From positions 1 through 11,318 of the forward strand of contig JBCDIQ010000174.1 in the NCBI GenBank assembly GCA_039024295.1: a stretch of DNA of 11,318 nucleotides. The letters run 5' to 3'. Below, one piece after another: positions 1 to 7,312 of the stretch. The notes beneath the pieces are model-generated. The model was not told the DNA's origin, did no database searches, and saw nothing but the letters and a program-made list of their open reading frames with translations. This DNA is from JBCDIQ01 sp039024295. GTDB lineage: Bacteria > Bacteroidota > Bacteroidia > J057. How positions within the stretch are numbered: position 1 is the first letter of the stretch; each line of letters opens with the position of its first letter. The translations under genes and the position numbers were made by a program.

Positions 1-2
1 AC

Positions 3-3000
3 GTCACCCTCATCCTGACCAATTCCAGAGGGTGTACTGATACCCTTAAAAAGACCGGATACATCAGCGTAGGTAATACGCCGATTGTAGATTTTACGGT
101 TGACACCACCCGTGCTTGTGTTTCCACTACCTTAAACTTCACCAACCTGAGTACGGGAGGCGACAGCTGGCTCTGGTTATTTGGGGATAATGATACGGCC
201 CAATCATTCAATGCGAGCCATAATTTTGGCGCACTTGGAAAACTATATGTTGGCTTGATTGGGTCAGATCGGGGTTGCAAAGACACGCTATTTCGGCAGG
301 ACTATGTAGAAATCCTTCCACCGCTGCCCGTAATTGGGTTAAGTGAAAAACGGGTGTGTCGTACCCCAGCCACCATTTCCTTCAATAACCTTTCCATTGG
401 GGCTACCAGCTTCCTGTGGAACTTTGGGAACGGAGACACCTCCACTCAGCATTCATTGAGCTACACCTACCAACAGGAAGGTACCTATGGGGTCTCCCTG
501 ACCGTAAGGAATGATTCGACTGGATGTGTGGCCACCTCAAGTGATTCCGTTCGAATCGTTAACCTGAAGGCAGATTTTGTCCCGGATACCACAAGGGGGT
601 GCGTGCCTAAATCCATTCAATTTATCGACAGTTCCTACAATGCAATCAAGTGGGCATGGAACTTCGGAACAGGCAGGGCCAGAGATACTTCCAACCTTGC
701 AAATCCCCAGTTTCGATTCAGAAAAGCTGGTGTTTACGATGTTGAGCTCATAGTTACCAATAGCCTCAAGTGCCAGGATACCCTCAAGATGGACTCCTTA
801 ATTCATGTTCTTGAGGCAAAGGCTGATTTTGCCATAGACAACAGCTCTCAGGGATGTGTACCCTTGTTTATGCAGTTTAAGGATTTATCCTCCGGAACAG
901 GCCCTATTAGTAAATGGAAATGGGACTTTGGAGATGGAGATAGTGCTGTCACCCAGAATCCTTTACATGTCTACACCACGCCCAATCGCTACACGGTTAA
1001 GTTGAATGTAGAAGACGTAGACGGTTGTACAAGTAGCATAACGAAAACCGATATGCTATTTGTGACCCAGCCTGCGGCGGACTTTACTGCGGATCACCCC
1101 ATCAATTGTACGGATAATCCGATCACCTTTGTGAGTATGTCTACAGGTGTCGGCTTGTCCTATTTCTGGGACTTTGGAGACGGCAACACCTCTATATTGG
1201 CAAATCCTTCCCACAGCTATGCCCAACCTGGAAATTATAATGTAAGCTTGAGGGTGATGGATGTCAATGGCTGCGATAGCACTTTGATACGCGCCAATTA
1301 TATCCAAATTCAGGATTTAAACGCATTTTTTACAGCAGATACCACCCAGGCTACCTGTCCTCCTTTGTCGGTAACCTTCAGCCCCCAGAATACTTTTATT
1401 CATCCCAACCTAAGCTGGCAGTGGGATTTTGGAAACGGGGCCACTTCTTCCCAGGTCTCTCCCATCCATAATTATACCCAGGCGGGTACCTATGATGTAA
1501 GCTTGATTTTATTTGCGCCATCTGGCTGCATAGACACCTTCACCCGAACTCAGTATATTCGAATATTTGGGCCTACTGGCAGCTTTTTGTTTACCCCAAA
1601 GGAGGGCTGTCCAGGGACCCAGGTATCCTTCACCGGAAGTTCTCCAGACTTGGTGACTTATCAGTGGATATATGGAGATGGCAGCTCCGGAGCAGGCCAA
1701 CAGACTACCTATACCTATAACCAGTCTGGGATTTTTGCACCCACATTGGCCATTACGGACTCTGGTGGATGTACCGTCTACCTAAACAGCCCGGATAGTG
1801 TGGAGATTTATGACATTCCCTCCGTAGATTTTGTCTCCAGCCAGCGGGTAATATGTGAGGCTGGACTCATTAACTTTCAGGACTTCTCCCAAGGGAGCCT
1901 GACTGGAGCAACCTATCACTGGTCATTTGGAGACGGAGATACCTCAAACTTGCAAAATCCCTCTCATCAGTATACAAATGTGGGATCCTACACCGTCAGG
2001 TTACAGGTCACCACTGCCGATGGCTGTGAAGCAACTGAAATAAAAAATGCCTGGATAACGGTCGCTGAACCGCCACAAGCAGGAATGGTATTGGAAGATA
2101 CGCTTGGTTGTGCGCCTTTTGGGCTGACAGCAGTTGACACTTCAAATGGAGGTTCATCTGGGGTAATCAGCCGTTTTTGGAGTTTTGGAAACGGAAACAC
2201 AGCTAATGGTGATACGGTCCAAACCAGGTTCGCCCAGGGGGGAAATTATGTCATCCAAGTAACTGTATTAGATAGAAATGGATGTGCGGACTCAGTTTCT
2301 TCAAATGTTAGGGTACTGGATGGGCCTGATGCTGACTTTTACAGTGCTGATACGTTGGGATGCGCACCCTGGACAGCCTCTTTCTTGAGCCTGAGTCCAG
2401 ATGCTGTGCGTTGGCAATGGAGTTTTGGAGATGGAAGCACGGATAGTGTAGCAAATCCTTTCCATCCCTATGCAGCTAATGGTACCTATGATGTAACATT
2501 GGTGGTATGGGATGCCGCAGGCTGTAGTGATACGTTGGTTCGCCCGGATTATGTGAAGCTACGTCTTCCAACGGCAGAATTTGCTGTAAAAGACACCGTA
2601 GCTTGTCCCGGGACCTTCATTTCATTTACTGACCAATCACGCTCTGATACTACTTTCTTAAGCTGGCAGTGGGACTTCGGGGATGGAAATACAGGGCAGG
2701 GAGCAGCTGTGGGCCACTCCTATGACCAGTCAGGACGGTATAGCGTGCAAATGGTTGTTTTTGATGCACTCGGCTGCAGTGATACCGTCGTGCGCAGCAA
2801 CCTGATAAGAATTCAGCCCGATATCCAGCCCGAGGTACCCAGGATTCATTATGCAACTGTGCTGGACGATGAAACAGTGGAACTTGCGTTCCATCCGGTC
2901 GAAGACTCAATTGACGATTTCAGTCATTACAACCTGTATCGCAAAGCGGTAAATGGAACCTTCCAATTAGTCCGTCAGATCAATGAGAGAATGGATACCC

Positions 3001-4220
3001 TCCTCTCCGACCAAGGCCTAAACACCCTCGGAACCCATTACTGCTACCTGGTGGAAGCCGTAAACCAGTGTGGCACCCCTTCGGACTTCAACGAAGATGA
3101 AGCACACTGCACCATCGAGCTGAAAACTTTCTCCTTTGTTGATATGATCGACCTGAATTGGACCCCTTATACAGGATGGGGAGGCGTAAGTGAATACCGC
3201 ATCTACCGGGTTGAAGATTACTCTACAAATGGCGCAGAGTTGCTGGCAGTTGTTGATGGCAGCACAACTGCCTATCTGGATGAGGACATGAATTGCTATC
3301 AAGACTTTACCTATCGGATTGAGGCAATTCCTCCACCCGGAGGCCGATACCTGGCAAAAAGTGATACAGCAAATGCGCGTCCTTATCATCCCGGTCCCCA
3401 GAACCCCATGAACATGGTCCGTGCCACAGTTGAAAACAATGATTACGTGCTCGTAGAATGGAAGCTGCCTAAGATAGAAGGATTCGCTGGATATGTGCTG
3501 GAGCGGGACGCGGGTAAGGGATTCGAAGAGATATTACAGCATGCGGTGGGACAGGCTGACCTGAAGTTCCAGGATACCATGGCACAAGTAAATGACCAGT
3601 CCTATCGTTATCGGACCTTTGGAGTAGATTCCTGCGGAGACTACACCCCGCTTGGTCGGCCTGCCACCTCAGTGAACCTTGCCGCACGCAGAACAAATGG
3701 AAGCGCAGAACTCAACTGGAACCCATATGACGGCTGGCTAAATGGAGTTTCTCACTATGAAATACAGGTGCTAAACATAGAAACAGGCGAATTTGAACTG
3801 GTAGAAGAGGTAGAAGGAAATGCTACTCAGTACATTGATCGCATAACAGACCTCAACCAAGTTGAGAATTGCTACCGAATATTTGCACATGAACAAGGTG
3901 GAAACCAGGTAGTATCCCTGTCCAATGAAGCCTGCGTATTATTGGAACCGCGAATGTTCACAGCCAATGCGTTTTCGCCTAATGGAGATGGACGCAATGA
4001 TGTGTTTACAGTGGGGGGAGCCTTTTTATCCGAGTTCAACCTAAAGATCTACAACCGTTGGGGCCGATTGGTACACGAAACCGATAACCAGGATGAGCAG
4101 TGGGACGGAAGATGCGAAGGAATTGAGGTTCCAGAAGGTGTATACGTCTTTTCGGTAAGAGGGAAAGGCCATAACGGCGATATCATTCAACGAAGCGGAA
4201 CTATCACCCTGATCCGATAG
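3..4220 (+). CDS. Giant PKD/FN3-repeat surface protein with T9SS type B sorting domain (5' partial)
   Basis: The reading frame is open to the left edge, so the true start lies outside the window; the in-frame TTG at 255 is only an internal codon. 1405 residues are visible. Order of parts: the tail of one PKD repeat (3-86), eleven complete PKD repeats (87 to about 2813) with W-x-F-G-D-G-like cores and H-x-Y-x-x-x-G-x-Y-x-V strands, four FN3-like modules (about 2834-3950), and an 87-residue C-terminal domain (3957-4217) with the S-P-N-G-D-G and Y-N-R-W-G motifs of the gliding-motility-associated C-terminal family. That family directs export through the type IX secretion system, so the protein should be secreted and cell-surface attached or released. 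PKD and FN3 repeats suggest an adhesin or a stalk; no catalytic domain is visible. Any enzymatic or binding head would lie upstream. A terminator follows. The family call is firm; the ligand is unknown. Confidence 0.93.
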   Translation, partial: VTLILTNSRGCTDTLKKTGYISVGNTPIVDFTVDTTRACVSTTLNFTNLSTGGDSWLWLFGDNDTAQSFNASHNFGALGKLYVGLIGSDRGCKDTLFRQDYVEILPPLPVIGLSEKRVCRTPATISFNNLSIGATSFLWNFGNGDTSTQHSLSYTYQQEGTYGVSLTVRNDSTGCVATSSDSVRIVNLKADFVPDTTRGCVPKSIQFIDSSYNAIKWAWNFGTGRARDTSNLANPQFRFRKAGVYDVELIVTNSLKCQDTLKMDSLIHVLEAKADFAIDNSSQGCVPLFMQFKDLSSGTGPISKWKWDFGDGDSAVTQNPLHVYTTPNRYTVKLNVEDVDGCTSSITKTDMLFVTQPAADFTADHPINCTDNPITFVSMSTGVGLSYFWDFGDGNTSILANPSHSYAQPGNYNVSLRVMDVNGCDSTLIRANYIQIQDLNAFFTADTTQATCPPLSVTFSPQNTFIHPNLSWQWDFGNGATSSQVSPIHNYTQAGTYDVSLILFAPSGCIDTFTRTQYIRIFGPTGSFLFTPKEGCPGTQVSFTGSSPDLVTYQWIYGDGSSGAGQQTTYTYNQSGIFAPTLAITDSGGCTVYLNSPDSVEIYDIPSVDFVSSQRVICEAGLINFQDFSQGSLTGATYHWSFGDGDTSNLQNPSHQYTNVGSYTVRLQVTTADGCEATEIKNAWITVAEPPQAGMVLEDTLGCAPFGLTAVDTSNGGSSGVISRFWSFGNGNTANGDTVQTRFAQGGNYVIQVTVLDRNGCADSVSSNVRVLDGPDADFYSADTLGCAPWTASFLSLSPDAVRWQWSFGDGSTDSVANPFHPYAANGTYDVTLVVWDAAGCSDTLVRPDYVKLRLPTAEFAVKDTVACPGTFISFTDQSRSDTTFLSWQWDFGDGNTGQGAAVGHSYDQSGRYSVQMVVFDALGCSDTVVRSNLIRIQPDIQPEVPRIHYATVLDDETVELAFHPVEDSIDDFSHYNLYRKAVNGTFQLVRQINERMDTLLSDQGLNTLGTHYCYLVEAVNQCGTPSDFNEDEAHCTIELKTFSFVDMIDLNWTPYTGWGGVSEYRIYRVEDYSTNGAELLAVVDGSTTAYLDEDMNCYQDFTYRIEAIPPPGGRYLAKSDTANARPYHPGPQNPMNMVRATVENNDYVLVEWKLPKIEGFAGYVLERDAGKGFEEILQHAVGQADLKFQDTMAQVNDQSYRYRTFGVDSCGDYTPLGRPATSVNLAARRTNGSAELNWNPYDGWLNGVSHYEIQVLNIETGEFELVEEVEGNATQYIDRITDLNQVENCYRIFAHEQGGNQVVSLSNEACVLLEPRMFTANAFSPNGDGRNDVFTVGGAFLSEFNLKIYNRWGRLVHETDNQDEQWDGRCEGIEVPEGVYVFSVRGKGHNGDIIQRSGTITLIR
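87..2813 (+). repeat. Array of eleven PKD repeats, each with a Cys pair
   Basis: The translated repeats are about 75-85 residues long. The core varies: W-L-F-G-D-N in the first, W-N-F-G-T-G in the third, W-I-Y-G-D-G in the seventh, W-x-F-G-[DN]-G in the rest. Each repeat has one Cys about 9-12 residues after its start (the x-C-x-P/x-x region) and one Cys in the turn after the last V-x-L-x-V strand. DNA identity between repeats is patchy: the longest match I noticed is the 16-base ggtacctatgatgtaa at 1485-1500 and 2481-2496. The copies are therefore old and diverged, not a recent expansion. Confidence 0.88.
2834..3950 (+). repeat. Four FN3-like modules in an A-B-A-B order
   Basis: These are four fibronectin-III-like beta modules inside the surface protein. 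The second (about 3105-3378) and fourth (about 3669-3950) share an L-N-W-x-P-Y-x-G-W-x-x-G-V-S-x-Y core. The first and third share a different pattern, with a hydrophobic strand, Y-x-L-x-R and G-x-F. This suggests an ancestral two-module unit that was duplicated. Boundaries are approximate, judged by eye from the translation. Confidence 0.65.
3957..4217 (+). other. T9SS type B C-terminal sorting domain
   Basis: The last 87 residues begin F-T-A-N-A-F-S-P-N-G-D-G, continue through L-K-I-Y-N-R-W-G-R and W-D-G, and end V-P-E-G-V-Y-V-F-x-V plus a final G-T-I-T-L-I-R strand. This matches the gliding-motility-associated C-terminal domain family (type B CTD), which in Bacteroidota is recognised by the type IX outer-membrane translocon. 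Confidence 0.92.
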
Positions 4221-4256
4221 GGTAGGGAACCGTATATATTTGGTTTTTTGTTTTCT

Positions 4257-4294
4257 AAGGCCCAGGGGTTTCCGTGGGTCTTTTTATTTTTTTT
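4257..4294 (+). terminator. Rho-independent terminator after the surface-protein gene
   Basis: A six-base-pair stem, ggccca (4259-4264) with tgggtc (4275-4280), contains one G-U pair and a 10-base loop. It is followed by ttttta and then eight T. It lies 38 bases after the stop codon of the PKD protein. Confidence 0.7.
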
Positions 4295-4422
4295 GCTAAA
4301 AATATCGCTTTACTGGCTCAAAATGGCGGATTGAAAAAATGTATAAAATTTTTTTTACCTGCCTATAACCTTTGACATGTCGAGGGTGTTTTATCTCCAA
4401 ACAGTCGAATAAAAGTGATTTA

Positions 4423-4456
4423 TTGACATTGTGCAGTTAATCAATTTTTTCAACTG
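4423..4456 (+). promoter_or_regulatory. Possible icd upstream region with a small inverted repeat
   Basis: In the leader before the isocitrate dehydrogenase gene, a ttgaca (4423-4428) is followed by an inverted repeat, cagtt (4434-4438) with aactg (4452-4456), ending 31 bases before the start codon. I do not see a clean Bacteroidota -7 box (TAnnTTTG) at the right distance, so the promoter itself is not located. The repeat is short and could be chance. Confidence 0.2.
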
Positions 4457-4487
4457 TTACCATTCTTTAATATGCACGACCTAGTTT

Positions 4488-5966
4488 ATGATCGCAATTA
4501 AAACCAAAGTAACTGTCGCACAGGGTGATGGAATCGGCCCAGAAATCATGGAAGCCGTTCTCAGAATCCTGGATGCTGCCGGTGCAGGTATTGAACCTGA
4601 GTTTATTGAAATTGGAGAACGAGTATATGCCCAAGGCCTTACAGCAGGTATAGCCAGTTCTTCTTGGGAAACGTTGCGGAAAAATAAAGTTTTCCTGAAG
4701 GCTCCTATTACCACTCCCCAGGGAAAAGGGTATAAGAGCTTAAATGTTACGGTGCGTAAGTCCCTCGGACTGTTTGCCAATGTCCGTCCCAATCGTGCTT
4801 ATCACCCGATCGTAAAAAGCTTATTTCCTGATTTAGACGTGGTGATTGTTCGGGAAAATGAGGAGGATTTATACGCGGCAATCGAACACCAGCAAACCGG
4901 TGAAGTAGTCCAGTGTTTGAAGTTGATTACCCGTCCCGGATGTGAAAAGATTGTCAGGTACGCTTTTGAGTTCGCTCGGGCAAATGGACGGAAGAAAGTC
5001 ACCTGCATGACCAAGGACAACATCATGAAGCAAACAGATGGAATGTTTCATGACGTATTCAACGAAGTTCGTGTCGAATATCCTGAAATAGAATCGGACC
5101 ACATGATCATTGATATCGGAACCGCCCGATTGGCAACGCGCCCCGAGGATTTCGATGTGGTTGTTACCTTGAATCTGTATGGGGATATTGTATCTGATGT
5201 AGTGGCCGAAGCTGCTGGTTCTGTCGGAATGGCTGGTTCTGCCAATATCGGTGAGCAATGTGCCATGTTTGAAGCCATTCATGGATCGGCTCCAGACATC
5301 GCTGGGCAAGATATTGCAAATCCATCTGGTCTGCTCAATGCTGCTGTGATGATGTTACAACATATTGGCAGAGGCAAGGTTGCAGAGAAAATTGCAAATG
5401 CATGGCTGGCTACCCTTGAAGATGGCATACATACCGCTGACATGTTTACCGCCGGTAAAAGCCGGGAAAAAGTAGGGACACAGGCATTTGCTGATGCAGT
5501 AATTGCTCGTTTGGGCCAGGAACCTGGATATTTTCAGCCTATTTCATTAGCCGAATCCGGAATCAAACCCATTGAGGTTCAGCCCTACGAGCGCAAGCCT
5601 GTAGACAAGCAGTTGGTGGGAGCAGACATATTTCTCGATTGGTGGGAAGGTACACCAAATGAGTTAGGAAGACTTCTGACTCAGTTGGCTGGTCCTGAAC
5701 TCAAGCTAAAGATGATCACCAATCGTGGGGTAAAAGTATATCCCAATGGACAGCCGGAAACTTTCTGCACAGATCATTGGAGATGCCGATTTGTTGCAGT
5801 GCGGTCTGAAATACTGGGAGAAGAGAAGCGATATGAACCCGTAGACTACTCCGAAGTATTGAGACTTCAAAATCGACTGTATCAATCAACACTTGATATC
5901 ATTAAAACAGAAAATTTATACTACCTCAATGGACAGCGCGGCTTTTCGTTGGGGCAAGGTGAATGA
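4488..5966 (+). CDS. icd: Isocitrate dehydrogenase, long Rickettsia/Thermus-type form
   Basis: The protein has 492 residues. It oxidatively decarboxylates isocitrate to 2-oxoglutarate in the TCA cycle, in the cytoplasm. Visible isocitrate-site residues are S84, N86 and R90 in the K-S-L-N-V-T-V-R segment, R100, and R122 in V-R-E-N-E-E-D-L-Y; Y129 and K176 are the expected catalytic pair, and D233 and D237 the metal ligands. After about residue 345 a C-terminal extension of some 140 residues carries V-G-A-D-I-F, S/T-D-H-W-R-C-R-F and ends F-S-L-G-Q-G-E, as in the extended Thermus and Rickettsia enzymes; the E. coli enzyme (about 416 residues) lacks it. The cofactor loop reads H-G-S-A-P-D-I-A-G with D270 and I271. 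Those are the residues of NAD-using relatives, where E. coli has Lys-Tyr, so the coenzyme may be NAD rather than the usually annotated NADP. The ATG has no Shine-Dalgarno sequence. Terminators on both sides make this a single-gene unit. Confidence 0.95.
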   Translation: MIAIKTKVTVAQGDGIGPEIMEAVLRILDAAGAGIEPEFIEIGERVYAQGLTAGIASSSWETLRKNKVFLKAPITTPQGKGYKSLNVTVRKSLGLFANVRPNRAYHPIVKSLFPDLDVVIVRENEEDLYAAIEHQQTGEVVQCLKLITRPGCEKIVRYAFEFARANGRKKVTCMTKDNIMKQTDGMFHDVFNEVRVEYPEIESDHMIIDIGTARLATRPEDFDVVVTLNLYGDIVSDVVAEAAGSVGMAGSANIGEQCAMFEAIHGSAPDIAGQDIANPSGLLNAAVMMLQHIGRGKVAEKIANAWLATLEDGIHTADMFTAGKSREKVGTQAFADAVIARLGQEPGYFQPISLAESGIKPIEVQPYERKPVDKQLVGADIFLDWWEGTPNELGRLLTQLAGPELKLKMITNRGVKVYPNGQPETFCTDHWRCRFVAVRSEILGEEKRYEPVDYSEVLRLQNRLYQSTLDIIKTENLYYLNGQRGFSLGQGE

Positions 5967-6000
5967 TTTTATCATAACTGAGGTTGCGTTCTTTCTTTAC

Positions 6001-6034
6001 AATCGCCCCGTGCCAGCGGGGCGATTTTCTTTTT
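6001..6034 (+). terminator. Strong Rho-independent terminator after icd
   Basis: A perfect ten-base-pair GC-rich stem, aatcgccccg (6001-6010) with cggggcgatt (6017-6026), has a six-base loop (tgccag) and is followed by ttcttttt. It lies 35 bases past the icd stop codon. This is the clearest terminator in the window. Confidence 0.9.
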
Positions 6035-6178
6035 GTAAAAAATAAGGAAACTAAACCAAGTAACTGCTCAAACGTTTGGTAAACAGCCTGCGTAAAATGA
6101 TCAGCCTATGCACATCAAGTGCCCTACATTGTTGCATGGATCAGCGACCTTTTTCGTAGCATATGATACCCATCTGGT

Positions 6179-7312
6179 TTGAATTCACTTTTACCCCAAG
6201 CCTATTTTCCCCTTATAATTGAATACATGGTATGGGGCTTCCTTTTTTTACGTGCAGGGGTGGTTTTAATCAATGTATTTACCAATCCTAAACTTAAATC
6301 TACCCTTATCCTTACAGGACGCTATCCCAAATTATCCATATTGATTCCCGCACGAAATGAAGCGGAAAATTTGCCTCGATTGCTAGATCAGCTATTGTCT
6401 CTTTCCTATCCTTACCTGGAAATTCTGGTGTTAAATGATCAATCAGAAGATGAAACAAGAACCATTGTGCAGGAATATAGTGACCGATTTAGCGAGGTAA
6501 AGCTGTATGACGGTGCGCCTTTGCCAGATGGCTGGCTGGGAAAAAACTGGGCCTGTCATCAGTTGAGCCAATATGCTACAGGAGATTATTACCTGTTTCT
6601 GGATGCTGATGTGAGTGAACTCCGACCCGGTGTGTTGGAGGTTGCACTTGCTCATAGCGGTAAATATAACCTCAGCCTATTATCCATTTTTCCAGACCAG
6701 TGGATGGGAAGCCTAGGTGAGAGGAGCCTTGTACCGCTGATGCATTATTTATTACTCAGCCTTTTGCCCATGTGGTGGGTGTATCGGCTACCTTTTCCTT
6801 CTGTTGCTGCCGCAAACGGCCAATTTATGCTGTTCGAATCCAAGGCATACCTGCGAAATAGGTGGCACCAACAGGCAAGAGGTTCCATCATCGAGGACAT
6901 TGAGATCATGAGAATGGTCAAAAAAGCCAAACTCAAAGGCATGACCTTCTTGGGCGGAGGGGTGTTGAGGTGCAGAATGTACCGGTCATACAGAGAGGCG
7001 CGAAGTGGATTTAGCAAAAATCTCCTGGCCGGATTCGGAAACAGTATGCCTGCCTTGGGGTTATTCCTTTTTATGGTGGTGCTGGGATGGGGAGTTGTAG
7101 CCTTGTATGCCAGTACAGAGAAAATTTTTCTGGGAATTGGGTTAATGCTAATCATTCGCCTTGGCGTTAGTTACCTTGCAAACCAATCCTGGTGGATGAA
7201 CTTTAGCCTTCATCCCATCCAAATGTTGAACCTGGTAATCATCAGTGTCTTATCGATATCACGAAAAATATCCGGAATAAATCTGTGGAAGGGCCGCAAC
7301 GTCCATTTGTAA
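6179..7312 (+). CDS. Membrane-anchored GT2 glycosyltransferase, carotenoid (CruG/CrtQ-like) type
   Basis: With the TTG start the protein has 377 residues. It is inferred to transfer a sugar to a carotenoid at the inner face of the cytoplasmic membrane. The parts are an N-terminal membrane segment (about 11-34), a GT-A catalytic domain opening L-S-I-L-I-P-A-R-N-E (52-61), N86-D87, the G-W-L-G-K-N-W-A-C segment (118-126) typical of the diaponeurosporenoate glycosyltransferase group, the metal-binding D142-A-D144, acceptor-side E239-D240, M-Y-R-S and G-F-S-K-N-L (277-282), and C-terminal membrane helices (about 290-309, 315-335, 346-360). It ends G-x-x-x-W-K-G-R. The downstream cruF overlaps by 28 bases, which matches the cruF/cruG pairing for myxol glycoside synthesis in cyanobacteria. 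The start is uncertain: an ATG at 6227 (16 residues shorter) is an alternative. I chose 6179 because the shorter form trims the hydrophobic stretch before the mid-helix Arg. The sugar and exact acceptor are unknown. Confidence 0.85.
   Translation: MNSLLPQAYFPLIIEYMVWGFLFLRAGVVLINVFTNPKLKSTLILTGRYPKLSILIPARNEAENLPRLLDQLLSLSYPYLEILVLNDQSEDETRTIVQEYSDRFSEVKLYDGAPLPDGWLGKNWACHQLSQYATGDYYLFLDADVSELRPGVLEVALAHSGKYNLSLLSIFPDQWMGSLGERSLVPLMHYLLLSLLPMWWVYRLPFPSVAAANGQFMLFESKAYLRNRWHQQARGSIIEDIEIMRMVKKAKLKGMTFLGGGVLRCRMYRSYREARSGFSKNLLAGFGNSMPALGLFLFMVVLGWGVVALYASTEKIFLGIGLMLIIRLGVSYLANQSWWMNFSLHPIQMLNLVIISVLSISRKISGINLWKGRNVHL

Noticed and set aside
255..257. TTG at 255 as the start of the PKD protein
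   Set aside because: The frame is open from 3 to 255 and encodes the end of one PKD repeat and most of another, so the gene begins upstream of the window.
87..2813. PKD repeats as a recent tandem DNA expansion
   Set aside because: Shared DNA stretches are short (16 bases at best by eye) while the protein pattern is retained, so the repeats are ancient and diverged.
3018..3389. Minus-strand ORF of 123 codons inside the PKD/FN3 gene
   Set aside because: It is antisense to a well-supported coding frame, Cys- and Arg-rich without motifs; a shadow frame.
4365..4374. taacctttg upstream of icd as a -7 promoter box
   Set aside because: The spacing between TA and TTTG is one base too long, and no upstream TTG lies at about 19 bases.
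4472..4501. Nine-codon out-of-frame ORF overlapping the icd start
   Set aside because: Too short and without supporting signals; likely chance.
4869..5309. Minus-strand ORF of 146 codons inside icd
   Set aside because: It is fully antisense to the conserved isocitrate dehydrogenase core and shows no recognisable features.
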